A DNA stretch of 49,784 bases from Deltaproteobacteria bacterium. GTDB taxonomy: Bacteria; Myxococcota; SpSt-1050. Positions 7,850-17,080 of the stretch are shown in pieces; positions within the stretch are counted from its first letter, which is position 1, and the number at the start of each line of letters is the position of its first letter. The notes below the pieces were generated by a model. That model saw only the letters and a program-made list of their open reading frames with translations. It did no database searches and was not told the origin of the DNA. A program made the translations under genes and the position numbers. Where the stretch lies: the NCBI GenBank assembly GCA_026416535.1, contig JAOAFA010000003.1, positions 1 through 49,784 of the forward strand, given 5' to 3'.

Positions 7850-9760
7850 ATGGACAGATTTGTAATTTTGTTGATGGCATTCACAACGGTTTTTTTGAGT
7901 TTAAGCTGTTCTGATAATGCCAAGAAACCTGCCGATGTTTCTTCAACAGATGATGCAGGTTTTGTTGATGTTGGGGTTGATGTGTCAGTTGATGATGTGA
8001 TTGAAAAGGTAGAATCTTGTAGACCTCGAGAGATAAAAGAGGGTATGCATTATCAGGATAAATTTTCACTTTCCCTGTTTCATTACAATATACAGTATAT
8101 TGCTGGGGGTGGTGAGAAATATGAAAATGCAATTATAAAAATAGGATTTGAGCCGATACTGGATATTTTGTTAAGGCATCCTAACTGGGTATTTACTATT
8201 GAGATGCAGGGATATATGCTTGAGATTATGGCTGAGAGATTCCCTAAAATATTTAGTAAATTGAAACAGCTTGTCAAGAATTGCCAGGTTGAATTTGTGT
8301 CGTTTCATTATTCTGATCAGTTGTTTTTGGCTTATCCTGAGATAGATATGCAGTGGTCGTTTGATTTAAATAGGACCGTATTTGAGAAATATGGACTATT
8401 CCCGTCGGGTGTGGTCTTTACTCAGGAGGGACAGTTTGGTGAAGGGATGCTCAAGTTTATGAAAAAAAACAATATGAATATAGGGCTATATCCTAAAAAT
8501 CTTTTCAAGTATTTTCAAGGAAAGTTAGATGTAGCTCCATTTTATTCCAAGTATGACGTGGATGTAGTGGTTGTTGGGGCTGGTGTTAATTCGGATAATA
8601 TTGTAGTTGATTGGTCATTCTTCAATGATGGGGAACTACTGGCGACTGGTGGGTATTCCCCGTACTTTGTTGACACAGGTAATTATAAGGTAGATGAAGA
8701 ATCAATTAGGAGATATGAAGAGGAACTTACTAATAAGGAAAAAGAGGGGTATAAGATTACTTCGATAGGTAATTATTTGGCAACAGTAAAGGCAAGGGGT
8801 ATCGCCCCGATACCATTGCCTCCGCTTTTGGATGGGACATGGCAACCGGATGATACCAGTAACTTTCATAGATGGATGGGAGATACCAAGGGTCAGGTCG
8901 ATAGGGATAATAAGGTGTTGTCGTCAAATTATGATGCACGGAAGTATGTCCTCTCTTTTGAAAATTTAATAGAGTTTGCAAAGATCCGTAAGATAGATGT
9001 CAGTGAGTATGAGAAGGATCTGACTAAAGTCAAAAGACTCCTTGCTTATGCAGAGGTCTCTGACTCTACTGGATGGTATCCTAAGCAGATTGAGGTTGAG
9101 TATTCACTTAGTAACGCAAAAAGTGCGAAGGAAATTTCAATAGAGAAAATAAAATCACTGGGGAAAAAATTGGATATGAAAAAGACTATAAGGATTGACA
9201 ACTATACTAAAGAGATTTCAGAGATAGATACACCAGAGGTCTACGAGATAAGGGATAAGTGTGACGAGCAGCATTTTAAGGAGATTAATTCGGAGTTCTA
9301 TTCCTATGAAGTATTTTGTAAGAAAGTTGACGATTTTAGAACAGATGTAAGAGTGTTATTTACGCCAAAGAATACTAGTGCGTCAAGGAGTGCAACGATT
9401 ATATTTCCGTTTGAATTAGAGGAGATTGAGTATGTCCCTGCGTTAATGGATAATGAGGATTCAGATGCTGCCATAGTCTCTTATCATAGATCTGGTTTTG
9501 CAAGGACAGAACTCAATACCTCATTGGCTACGGGGTTGATAAAGATAGGAGAAGATAGATATCTTATTAAGCATTGTGAATACTTCCATATATCACCTTT
9601 CATTAATTTTGAGACAAAAATGCTTTCATTTATTGATAACTCACCTGAGGCGAGTGGGTTTGAGTGGAGGTATTCTATAGTTAGAGGAGATAAAAAGAGG
9701 GCCCTAAGTGAGATGCAAAAGATAAACACGAAGCCGGTAGTCTATGTTAGTAGTGATTAG
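7850..9760 (+). CDS. Lipoprotein with a GH57/GH38-type glycosidase-like domain
   Basis: 636 residues. Lipobox SLSC with Cys20, then a short Asp/Val-rich tether (21-55), so it is probably outer-membrane anchored. From about 70 it reads like the (beta/alpha)7 barrel of GH57/GH38-type enzymes: FSLSLFHYNIQY, helices pairing FTIEMQGYMLEIMAERFPKI-like with VEFVSFHYSDQ, then VVFTQEGQFGEG with a candidate nucleophile E193. A WQPDDTSNFHRWMGD segment follows further on. Family members hydrolyse or rearrange alpha-glucans or other alpha-glycosides. GH57 enzymes are more often cytoplasmic, so a lipid-anchored one is notable. The C-terminal third is beta-rich, like the accessory domains of these families. 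A polysaccharide deacetylase-like fold is the main alternative. No sugar transport genes adjoin it. Confidence 0.6.
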   Translation: MDRFVILLMAFTTVFLSLSCSDNAKKPADVSSTDDAGFVDVGVDVSVDDVIEKVESCRPREIKEGMHYQDKFSLSLFHYNIQYIAGGGEKYENAIIKIGFEPILDILLRHPNWVFTIEMQGYMLEIMAERFPKIFSKLKQLVKNCQVEFVSFHYSDQLFLAYPEIDMQWSFDLNRTVFEKYGLFPSGVVFTQEGQFGEGMLKFMKKNNMNIGLYPKNLFKYFQGKLDVAPFYSKYDVDVVVVGAGVNSDNIVVDWSFFNDGELLATGGYSPYFVDTGNYKVDEESIRRYEEELTNKEKEGYKITSIGNYLATVKARGIAPIPLPPLLDGTWQPDDTSNFHRWMGDTKGQVDRDNKVLSSNYDARKYVLSFENLIEFAKIRKIDVSEYEKDLTKVKRLLAYAEVSDSTGWYPKQIEVEYSLSNAKSAKEISIEKIKSLGKKLDMKKTIRIDNYTKEISEIDTPEVYEIRDKCDEQHFKEINSEFYSYEVFCKKVDDFRTDVRVLFTPKNTSASRSATIIFPFELEEIEYVPALMDNEDSDAAIVSYHRSGFARTELNTSLATGLIKIGEDRYLIKHCEYFHISPFINFETKMLSFIDNSPEASGFEWRYSIVRGDKKRALSEMQKINTKPVVYVSSD

Positions 9761-9775
9761 GTTTGAATATTTAGT

Positions 9776-9803
9776 TTGACACAGAATTTAATTAAATTAT
9801 GAT
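9776..9803 (+). promoter_or_regulatory. Promoter for pfkA-nadE (TTGACA-N16-TATGAT)
   Basis: A perfect -35 TTGACA (9776-9781), a 16-base spacer, and -10 TATGAT (9798-9803, five of six). Transcription would begin near 9810, giving a leader of about 24 bases with GAGAGGAG before the ATG at 9834. This is the best plus-strand housekeeping promoter in the window. Confidence 0.7.
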
Positions 9804-9833
9804 AGAAGACTTTATAGAGAGGAGTGGGCTTGT

Positions 9834-11177
9834 ATGAGATCTGATATGTTCATCTATCAAAAGGTTATTGATAATCCTGATGAATATTCCTTCGAGATAG
9901 AATCACTTGGTGAATGTACTATTGATAATCCTATAAAGAGAAGTGAATATGTATCTGATGATGATAAGATAGTATTCCCCTCCCAATTAAAAAATATTAT
10001 AAAATTGGCTAATCATAAAAATTTTCCGGCTTTTCAAAAGGCTGGGCCAAGGGCGAAGATATTTCATGATCCCAATTGGTCAAAAGCGGCAATAGTGACC
10101 TGTGGCGGGCTTTGTCCTGGACTAAACGACGTAATAAAGGGATTAGTGAAGGTATTGGAATGTGATTATAAGATTAAGACAATCTATGGAATAAGGTATG
10201 GTTATAGAGGACTTAATCCGAGATACAAGCATGAACCTATGCTTTTGACATCTGAGAATGTAGATAATATACATGAGAGGGGTGGTAGTATTCTAGGTTC
10301 ATCGAGAGGTAGTCAGCCTGTCGATGTAATGGTAGATACTTTAATAAGGAAGGATATAAATATCTTATTTTGTATTGGAGGAGATGGGACGTTGAAGGGG
10401 GCTAAAGCCATCTGGGAAGAGGCAAAAAGAAGAAGCTTGAGTATTAGTGTTATAGGTATTCCTAAGACTATTGACAATGATATATCTTTTGTGGAGCGTT
10501 CGTTCGGTTTTGAAACGGCAGTCTACAGAACGTTTGATGTTATTTCTAGTGCACACAATGAGGCTGAAGGTGCGTATAATGGGATCTCTATTATAAAACT
10601 AATGGGGAGAGATTCGGGGTTCATTGCCGCCTCTGCAACCCTTGCGAATTCTGTAGTCGACATATGTTTAATCCCAGAAGTTGATTTTGATATGGAAGGC
10701 GAAAATGGCTTAAAGAAGGCTGTAGTGCGATGTTTGGAGAAGAATGGACATTGTGTAATTGTTGTTGCTGAGGGGGCTGGACAGAAGTTTTTTGGTGGTG
10801 AAAAAGAATTTGATGCGTCTGGAAATATCAAACACAAAGATATAGGAGTTTTTATAAGGGATGAGATATCTAATTATTTAAAAGAGCTTAAGATTGATTT
10901 TTCATTAAAGTATTTTGATCCCTCTTATATGATTAGAAGTTCGCCTGCCCAGGGCACGGATGCCATTTTCTGCCTTTTGCTTGCAGAAAACGCCGTTCAT
11001 GCCGCAATGGCTGGTAAGACAAATTGCCTAATCGGGACATGGAATAACTTCTTTACTCATGTGCCTATCTCACTCGCAGTTATTGAAAGGAGAAAGATTC
11101 ATCCCGAAGAGGCACTCTATAAAGCTATGCTCTCCGCCACCCGGCAAGAGGAGTATTTCTATCCACAAAAAGATTGA
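9834..11177 (+). CDS. pfkA: 6-phosphofructokinase, long ATP-type (group X/trypanosomal-like)
   Basis: 447 residues, longer than the 320-residue E. coli type because of an N-terminal extension of about 80 residues. It phosphorylates fructose 6-phosphate, the committed step of glycolysis. Motifs: GGLCPGLND (91-99), YGYRGL (122-127), GGSILGSSRG, GGDGT (182-186), PKTIDND (210-216) and MGRDSG (257-262). Phosphate-donor reading: Gly185 in GGDGT favours ATP, because PPi enzymes have Asp there (GGDDT). Lys211 in PKTIDND is shared by PPi enzymes and by the long ATP-dependent group that includes trypanosomal PFK. The combination of G and K therefore points to the latter. The nadE gene follows with its likely start 5 bases after the stop. 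Confidence 0.93.
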   Translation: MRSDMFIYQKVIDNPDEYSFEIESLGECTIDNPIKRSEYVSDDDKIVFPSQLKNIIKLANHKNFPAFQKAGPRAKIFHDPNWSKAAIVTCGGLCPGLNDVIKGLVKVLECDYKIKTIYGIRYGYRGLNPRYKHEPMLLTSENVDNIHERGGSILGSSRGSQPVDVMVDTLIRKDINILFCIGGDGTLKGAKAIWEEAKRRSLSISVIGIPKTIDNDISFVERSFGFETAVYRTFDVISSAHNEAEGAYNGISIIKLMGRDSGFIAASATLANSVVDICLIPEVDFDMEGENGLKKAVVRCLEKNGHCVIVVAEGAGQKFFGGEKEFDASGNIKHKDIGVFIRDEISNYLKELKIDFSLKYFDPSYMIRSSPAQGTDAIFCLLLAENAVHAAMAGKTNCLIGTWNNFFTHVPISLAVIERRKIHPEEALYKAMLSATRQEEYFYPQKD

Positions 11178-11182
11178 TCTCT

Positions 11183-12829
11183 ATGAAAATAGCAATTGCA
11201 CAGATAAATACAGTTCCTTCTGACTTTGAAGGTAATTTTGCTAAGATTAGATCTTATGTGGAAGATGCAGAGAGGAGAGGGGCTGATATCATAGTCTTCC
11301 CTGAGCTTGCCCTATCAGGATATCTTAATCAGGATATTATCTATACAAGTGAGTTTGTTCGGAATAATCAAATGTATTTGAAGAGAGTTGAAAAAATTGC
11401 AAAGGAAGTTGTGGTGGTAATAGGGCATATCTCGGTTGAAAGAAATATGGGTCACTCTAACAGGCGAGATTTATCATCTCTTAAATTTGGTGGTTCTTAT
11501 AAGTATTTTAATTCTGCCTCGGTTTTTTACAAGAAAAAGCGGATCTTCCTGTATTGTAAAGAAAAACTACCGTCTTTCGATGTTTTTAATGAGGAAAGGT
11601 ATTTTTCAATCAGAGATCAAAAACAGACATTCTATATTAAGGGTAAGAGAATAGGGCTCAATATCTGTGAGGATATATGGTTTGAGAGGGGACCTTATGA
11701 ACGTCAAGCATCGGAGGGCGCAGAAGTAATAATCAATATTAGTGCTTCGCCATTTTATGTAGGAAAACCAGAGATAAGAATAAAGATGATTCAAGAAAAG
11801 GCAAGGAAGTTTGGTGTATTCACGGTATATGTAAATTCAGTAGGAGGACAGGATGAACTCATTTATGATGGGAATTCTTTAGTGTTTGATTCACAGGGTA
11901 GACTTATAGCAAAGGGAAGTGCCTTTGAGGAGGAATTATTGTTTGTTGATTTAGATTTTAAATATAAGATAAATCCCAAATTTGATAAATACGAGATGAT
12001 ATTTAATGGCATAATATTGGGGATAAGGGACTATTTCAAGAAAAACAGTATTAAGAAGGCCATTGTAGGATTATCCGGTGGAGTAGATTCAGCTCTTGTC
12101 TCCACTTTGTGTAAAATAGCTCTTGGGGATGAGAATATCATAAACGTCTTTATGCCATCCGATTTTACCTCAGATGAGAGTAAGAAACTCGTTGATGAAT
12201 TTATTAAAAGGCAAAACACGAGGCTTGTTATAATACCGATATCCAATGTTTATAATGCCTTGAGAGAGGAACTTAAGCATTTGAAAATAGATTCATTTCT
12301 CCCTTATGAGAATTTGCAATCCAGAATTAGAGGAAATATTTTAATGTTTATTGCTAATTCATGTGATGGAGTTGTTGTTGCCACAAGTAATAAGAATGAG
12401 ATTGCCCTCGGATATAATACCTTATATGGGGATACGGTAGGGGCACTCTCACCTATAGGAGACCTTTATAAGGATGAGGTTATTTTACTGTGTCGGTATA
12501 TAAATAAGAGGTATGGCAGTATTATACCTGAGGGAATAATAGATAGAGTTCCTACGGCAGAATTGAGAGATAATCAAAAGGATGAAGACGATTTGCCACC
12601 ATACTCCATTACAAACAGATTACTTTTAGAGATGATAGAGATGAATAGGTCGGATAAAGAACTGGTTAGAATGGGATTTGATAGAGAGGTTATAGAGTCC
12701 GTTCATAAGGCAATAAAGAGATCAGAATTCAAAAGGTACCAAATGCCTCCAATAATCAAACTAAAGCCCAAATCCTTTGGGTTTGGGAGGAGAATACCCA
12801 TAACTCATAATTTTCCTTTTGCTAGGTAA
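11183..12829 (+). CDS. nadE: Glutamine-dependent NAD+ synthetase
   Basis: About 548 residues, a two-domain enzyme. The N-terminal nitrilase-type glutaminase has Glu41 (FPELALSGY), Lys128 (KEKLPSFD) and Cys162 (NICEDIW). The C-terminal NAD synthetase has the PP-loop SGGVDS at 298-303. It amidates deamido-NAD using ammonia channelled from glutamine, the last step of NAD synthesis. I start it at the ATG at 11183, because MKIAIAQINT matches the family N-terminus. An in-frame TTG at 11174 overlaps the pfkA stop. There is no strong Shine-Dalgarno, so translational coupling to pfkA is likely. The C-terminus (GFGRRIPITHNF) is that of complete family members. Confidence 0.95.
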   Translation: MKIAIAQINTVPSDFEGNFAKIRSYVEDAERRGADIIVFPELALSGYLNQDIIYTSEFVRNNQMYLKRVEKIAKEVVVVIGHISVERNMGHSNRRDLSSLKFGGSYKYFNSASVFYKKKRIFLYCKEKLPSFDVFNEERYFSIRDQKQTFYIKGKRIGLNICEDIWFERGPYERQASEGAEVIINISASPFYVGKPEIRIKMIQEKARKFGVFTVYVNSVGGQDELIYDGNSLVFDSQGRLIAKGSAFEEELLFVDLDFKYKINPKFDKYEMIFNGIILGIRDYFKKNSIKKAIVGLSGGVDSALVSTLCKIALGDENIINVFMPSDFTSDESKKLVDEFIKRQNTRLVIIPISNVYNALREELKHLKIDSFLPYENLQSRIRGNILMFIANSCDGVVVATSNKNEIALGYNTLYGDTVGALSPIGDLYKDEVILLCRYINKRYGSIIPEGIIDRVPTAELRDNQKDEDDLPPYSITNRLLLEMIEMNRSDKELVRMGFDREVIESVHKAIKRSEFKRYQMPPIIKLKPKSFGFGRRIPITHNFPFAR

Positions 12830-13003
12830 TATGTGGTTTTGATGTGCTTAATATGTATGGGTATTTCAAAGAATAAAGTTCAGCTTTTTAGGCCACTATT
12901 ACAAGGTCGTGCTTGTTGGTTTTGTAATTTTTGTTGGCAATTTTATGTTGCCATAAGGGTTATTTAATGTTACTCAATTCGGATAGTTGTTTTTGGGTTG
13001 GGT

Positions 13004-13147
13004 ATGAGATACATCAAGAGTATAGTAGGTTTATGTTTGGTATTGTGTGGGTTAGTAGTTTTGTTTGGAGGTTGTGGGATAAAGGCACCACCAAGACCTA
13101 AGGACCCAAAGTCTATGGAGGTTGGTATATGTTCAAGGGTTCGATAG
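13004..13147 (+). CDS. Small LptM/YifL-like lipoprotein
   Basis: 47 residues: MRYIKS, a hydrophobic stretch, then the lipobox FGGC with Cys24, immediately followed by GIKAPPRPKDPKS. A Cys-Gly-(Ile/Leu)-Lys-x-Pro start of the mature part is the hallmark of the short lipoproteins typified by E. coli YifL (LptM), which lies beside dapF in the diaminopimelate region. LptM assists assembly of the LptDE lipopolysaccharide translocon in enterobacteria. The same role here is inference. The frame overlaps the dapA start by 19 bases, and the dapA ribosome site GGAGG lies inside it, so the two are probably coupled. It has only a weak ribosome site of its own. The family link rests on a very short motif. 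Confidence 0.7.
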   Translation: MRYIKSIVGLCLVLCGLVVLFGGCGIKAPPRPKDPKSMEVGICSRVR

Positions 13148-14010
13148 TAGCAATAGTTACACCGTTTAATAATGGAAGGGTAGATAAGAAGGCTTTGTCC
13201 GAGCTTGTTAAGTGGCATATCAAGAATAAAACAGATGCTATTGTAGTCAATGGGACTACGGGTGAGGCACCGACTCTCTCGAGGGAAGAACAGAAAGAAA
13301 ATATCTACACAGTTATTGAGGCCTCCGAATCCAAGATCCCGATTATTGCAGGTGTGGGCTCAAATAGCACGGAACACACAATTGAGAATGCAAAAACAGC
13401 AATATCGTGTGGAGTAGATGGTCTATTGGTAGTAACTCCCTATTATAATAAACCTTCTCAGGAGGGTCTGTATCAACACTACAAGAGAATCTCCGAACTT
13501 TCTCCCACCCCAATAATTTTATATAATGTGCCAGGCAGAACAGGGGTTTCTTTGAAAACGGAGACGGTTTTAAGATTGGCCGAATTAAAGAATGTGGTGG
13601 GGTTGAAGGAGGCAGGTGGAGATTTTAAAATGGTTATGGATTTAGCAGCAAGTTTAAAGAATTTTTCCATATTATGTGGTGATGATGCCCTTAATCTACC
13701 TATGGCTGTAATAGGGGCCTGTGGGGCAATAAGTGTGACTGCCAATGTCGTTCCGAATCTTTTGTCCAAAATGTACAAACTGATAGAAAGGGGTGATTTT
13801 GAAGGGGCAAAGAAGATTCATCTGAGATTAAGATATCTAAACTCAATCTTATTTATTGAGTCCAACCCTATACCAGTGAAGGCGGTTTTGTCTTTGATGA
13901 AGAAAATAAAAAATGAATTGAGATTGCCTCTTACTCCTATATCAAAGGATAATATGAAGAAAATCAGGTCCATAATTGATAAGCATTATTCGGAGATTTA
14001 CAAACTATAA
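13129..14010 (+). CDS. dapA: 4-hydroxy-tetrahydrodipicolinate synthase
   Basis: 293 residues, the usual length. It condenses pyruvate with aspartate semialdehyde at the head of the lysine/diaminopimelate pathway. TIM-barrel landmarks: NGTTGEAPTLS with Thr43-Thr44, TPYYNKPSQEG (Tyr105/106), YNVPGRTG with the catalytic Tyr132, and the Schiff-base Lys160 in VGLKEAGGD. The start is supported by GGAGG 10 bases upstream. It lies inside the end of the small lipoprotein gene and is followed after 15 bases by dapB. Confidence 0.96.
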   Translation: MFKGSIVAIVTPFNNGRVDKKALSELVKWHIKNKTDAIVVNGTTGEAPTLSREEQKENIYTVIEASESKIPIIAGVGSNSTEHTIENAKTAISCGVDGLLVVTPYYNKPSQEGLYQHYKRISELSPTPIILYNVPGRTGVSLKTETVLRLAELKNVVGLKEAGGDFKMVMDLAASLKNFSILCGDDALNLPMAVIGACGAISVTANVVPNLLSKMYKLIERGDFEGAKKIHLRLRYLNSILFIESNPIPVKAVLSLMKKIKNELRLPLTPISKDNMKKIRSIIDKHYSEIYKL

Positions 14011-14025
14011 TGGAAGGAGAGAACT

Positions 14026-14835
14026 ATGGTTAAAATTGTAGTAATAGGTGCAATGGGAAGGATGGGAAGACTTATTATACAGACAATATTGGAGGATCCC
14101 GAAACAGAACTATGTGGTGCCGTTGAGATCTTCGGTCACAAGGATATTGGGAAGGACGTAGGTATTCTATGTGGGTTCGGGACACTTGGTATGCCTCTAT
14201 CTGATAGTCTTGAGAAAGTCATTGCTGGTGCTGATTGTATTATCGACTTCTCAACACCTAAGTCTACCTTAGAAAATATCTCGATCGCAGCAGAGAATAG
14301 TACACCATTGGTTATAGGCACCACCGGTTTGTCCGGGAGAAAGGAGATGAAGCAGATCAGAATTTATAGCAAGAAGATACCTATCTTGATCTCCCCAAAT
14401 ATGAGTATAGGAATGAATATATTATTTAAGGTTGTAGGTGAGATAGCAAGGCTTACCAAAGGTAGGTTTGATATAGATATTCTTGATATACACCATCGAA
14501 CAAAAAAGGATGTTCCGAGTGGAACTGCCCTAAGGCTAGCCGAGAGTATAGCTACGGCTAGAGGATTAGATATTAAAAAGAGTGTTCATTTTATGAAACA
14601 TGAAGCAGATTTTACAAGAGAATCAGATGAGATTAAGATTATATCATCGAGGATTGGCGATATTGTAGGTGAGCATACAGTATTCTTTGGTGGGAAAGGC
14701 GAATGTATAGAGATTACTCACAGGGCATCAAATAGACAGAACTTTGCAGAGGGGGCCATACTAGCAGCAAAATGGTTGGTAAATCAAAAAAAAGGTCTTT
14801 ATAGTATGGCTGATGTATTGGGTTTTAATGGTTGA
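14026..14835 (+). CDS. dapB: 4-hydroxy-tetrahydrodipicolinate reductase
   Basis: 269 residues. It reduces the DapA product with NAD(P)H, the second pathway step after aspartate semialdehyde. The Rossmann motif GAMGRMG (8-14), the DFSTP segment, GTTG (98-101) and the signature HHRTKKDVPSGTA are all present. The last holds the catalytic pair His156/Lys160. Ribosome site AAGGAGAG before the ATG. The stop overlaps the TTG start of the EamA transporter. Confidence 0.96.
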   Translation: MVKIVVIGAMGRMGRLIIQTILEDPETELCGAVEIFGHKDIGKDVGILCGFGTLGMPLSDSLEKVIAGADCIIDFSTPKSTLENISIAAENSTPLVIGTTGLSGRKEMKQIRIYSKKIPILISPNMSIGMNILFKVVGEIARLTKGRFDIDILDIHHRTKKDVPSGTALRLAESIATARGLDIKKSVHFMKHEADFTRESDEIKIISSRIGDIVGEHTVFFGGKGECIEITHRASNRQNFAEGAILAAKWLVNQKKGLYSMADVLGFNG

Positions 14836-15686
14836 TAGATAGTAAAACATACCTGCCTTTTGTCATAATAATTGGGATTGTATCTGTATCTTTTGCCGGC
14901 CCTGTCACAAGCCTTATTGAGATGCCTCCTCCTGCTATTGCCTTTGTCAGACTATCTTTGTCGTTTTTTATTCTGCTACCTTTCTTTATAAAAAGGTGTA
15001 TATCGGGCTTTGTCCCGACAAAGAGGCTTTTGAAATTTTCGTTTTTATCCTCTATTTTTTTAGCACTACACTTTGTTTTTTGGATAGCATCTCTTCACTA
15101 CACCAGTGTGACAAGTTCTGTGGTTCTTGTGACGACTAATCCTCTGTTTGTCTCGGTTCTTTCATTTTTCTTACTTAAGGAAAAGGCAGGTAAGAGGGTG
15201 ATGTTTGCAGTATTGGTTGTGATTGTAGGTGGAGTAATAATCTCCTCTGGTGAAGAGGTTAGTAACCTGAGATTGAAAGGTAATCTATTAGCCCTTTGTG
15301 GTGCAATCATGGCTTCATTATATATAATAACTGGCAGAAGGGTAAGGCAGGAATACTCCCTTGTTGAGTATACTACCATACTCTACTTTTTTGCATCTCT
15401 AAATCTATTTTTAGTTGTCATGTTTTTCAAAATAAAGGTCTGTGGTTATCCATTGGATTATTATTTACTTGTTTTATTCCTTGCAATTGTTCCGCAACTA
15501 CTTGGTCATAATGCATTTAATTGGGCGCTAAAGTATCTATCTTCTACAAATGTGGCTATGTTGATATTATTTGAACCTATTGGTGCGACTATATTATCTT
15601 ATCTGATGTTTGGATATATCCCATCCTTCAATGAGGTTATAGGCTCTATCTTTATTTTAATAGGAATATTGATATCTGTAATTTGA
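14832..15686 (+). CDS. EamA/DMT-superfamily membrane transporter
   Basis: 284 residues with about ten predicted TM helices in two homologous five-helix halves, the EamA (RhaT/YdcZ-like) layout. The first half shows the typical AIAFVRLSLSFFILLP and SVVLVTTNPLFVSVLSFFLLKEK phrases. The second shows NAFNWALKYLSSTNVAMLI-like text, with the conserved Glu-Pro (FEPIGATILS). These carriers export or import small metabolites such as amino acids. Starting by TTGA overlap with dapB suggests one transcript and hints at amino-acid export, but the substrate cannot be read from sequence. Confidence 0.88.
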   Translation: MIDSKTYLPFVIIIGIVSVSFAGPVTSLIEMPPPAIAFVRLSLSFFILLPFFIKRCISGFVPTKRLLKFSFLSSIFLALHFVFWIASLHYTSVTSSVVLVTTNPLFVSVLSFFLLKEKAGKRVMFAVLVVIVGGVIISSGEEVSNLRLKGNLLALCGAIMASLYIITGRRVRQEYSLVEYTTILYFFASLNLFLVVMFFKIKVCGYPLDYYLLVLFLAIVPQLLGHNAFNWALKYLSSTNVAMLILFEPIGATILSYLMFGYIPSFNEVIGSIFILIGILISVI

Positions 15687-16092
15687 GAAGCCACAAGAAA
15701 TTGATTTGTAAGATTTGAGAGTAGGGGAGGTCCTAAAAAAAATGTGTATATAAATAATGCCAGTGGGAAATACAATCTGAAGAGTATTTATTTTCAAAAT
15801 TGAGATCTCCATTGGGGCCATGTCAAATTCTAATCAGGTATTTAGCTAAAAAGTTTTTATGTCAAAGAGATAGATTGTGAGAGGCAGTATGGCTAGAATT
15901 AGGTATTTTTTGGGAGTAAGAGTAATTTGTTAAATAACATCATTGAGGAGAAGAGTAAATAAAAGCTTGAGGGAGGGTTGTCAATATGAATAGATTTTGC
16001 TTTGTCAGACTAGATCTTTTAATCACATAACACACGACATTTAATTTTGAATTTTGAAAAAGTAGATAAAATATGATAAGGGGAAAGTTGGT
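15687..16092. other. 406-base intergenic region with a possible 14-codon leader ORF
   Basis: No gene of ordinary size and no RNA gene is visible. One short frame at 15986-16030 (MNRFCFVRLDLLIT) has a good GGGAGGG upstream and may be a leader peptide or chance. An AT-rich stretch (TAAAATATGAT) at about 16067-16077 could hold the hypA -10 box. The -35 is not convincing. Confidence 0.4.
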
Positions 16093-16440
16093 ATGCATGA
16101 ACTTAGTATTGCCCAAAGTATTGTTGAGTGCTTGAGAACGGAAATTGGTGAGAAGACGTTTAGTAAGATTGAGGTGATTAGGATGGAGATAGGGAGGTTA
16201 GCAGGGGTCTCGGTTGAGTCGCTGGAATTTTCACTTAAGGTGCTCTTAGGTAAGAGGAGTGAGATAAGGATTCTTGATGCTAAAATAGTTGAGCCTGAGG
16301 TTAGATGTTATAGTTGTAAAAAGGTATATCTTCCTGAGGACATGATCTGGATATGCCCCTTTTGTGGAGATGTGCGCGCAGAATTAATAAAAGGGAATGA
16401 AATAAAAGTTATTGATGTGGAGGTAAATGATGAGAGTTAA
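16093..16440 (+). CDS. hypA: Hydrogenase/urease nickel incorporation protein HypA
   Basis: 115 residues, the normal length. The N-terminus MHELSIAQSI contains the nickel-binding His2-Glu3 of HypA. The zinc site is C72-x2-C75 and C88-x2-C91. With HypB it delivers Ni2+ to the large subunit of [NiFe]-hydrogenases and, in some bacteria, to urease. The last codons overlap hypB by 14 bases. No hydrogenase or other hyp genes are present here, so the client enzyme must be encoded elsewhere. Confidence 0.95.
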   Translation: MHELSIAQSIVECLRTEIGEKTFSKIEVIRMEIGRLAGVSVESLEFSLKVLLGKRSEIRILDAKIVEPEVRCYSCKKVYLPEDMIWICPFCGDVRAELIKGNEIKVIDVEVNDES

Positions 16441-17080
16441 AATAGTAAAGGATATTCTTGAGGCAAATGACTCTATTGCACGTGAAAATCATGAATATTT
16501 TAAAAAATGTGGGACCACTGTTTTTAATCTTATGAGTGCCCCCGGGGCCGGTAAGACGACTTTACTTAAAACTGCCCTGAGGCTATTGAAGAGGGATTAT
16601 AAGGTAGGTGTTATAGAGGGTGACATCGCTACTACATTGGATTCAACACAGATTGGGAAGATTGGTATCCCTGTGGTGCAGATAAATACTGGAGGGGCAT
16701 GTCACCTAGATGCAAATATGATTAAAAGTGCGATCCCGGGCCTTGGGAAAAAGAGATTTGATATCATTATTATAGAAAATGTTGGTAATCTTGTCTGTCC
16801 TGCCGAATTTAAGGTTGGAGAGGATTACAAGATCATGATACATTCTGTCACGGAGGGAGAGGATAAGCCATTGAAGTATCCATTAATGTTTAAAGAGTCT
16901 TCACTTCTCGTAATTTCGAAGATTGATCTATTGGAGTACCTTGATGTTGATCTGGAAAGATTAAAGAAGTATGTCAAAGAACTAAACCCCCAAATTGATA
17001 TAATCGAGGTTTCTTCTAAAAACGGGTATGGTGTTGACAATTTTATAAAATGGATAAAGTCACATTTGCGAAAAAGATAG
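16427..17080 (+). CDS. hypB: Hydrogenase nickel incorporation GTPase HypB
   Basis: 217 residues, a SIMIBI-class GTPase. Walker A APGAGKTT (38-45), the GDIATT switch I and GTPase motif SKIDLL are clear. The G-domain metal site is formed by Cys92-His93 (GGACHLDA) and Cys124 (NLVCPAEF). It lacks the His-rich N-terminal nickel store found in some species. GGAGG in the hypA end serves it. Two adjacent ATGs (16427, 16430) are possible starts, the second better spaced. It works with HypA in nickel insertion. Confidence 0.95.
   Translation: MMRVKIVKDILEANDSIARENHEYFKKCGTTVFNLMSAPGAGKTTLLKTALRLLKRDYKVGVIEGDIATTLDSTQIGKIGIPVVQINTGGACHLDANMIKSAIPGLGKKRFDIIIIENVGNLVCPAEFKVGEDYKIMIHSVTEGEDKPLKYPLMFKESSLLVISKIDLLEYLDVDLERLKKYVKELNPQIDIIEVSSKNGYGVDNFIKWIKSHLRKR

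Noticed and set aside
13147-16092. Lysine riboswitch near dapA/dapB
   Set aside because: The dapA leader is the coding region of the small lipoprotein and shows none of the long conserved lysine aptamer elements.
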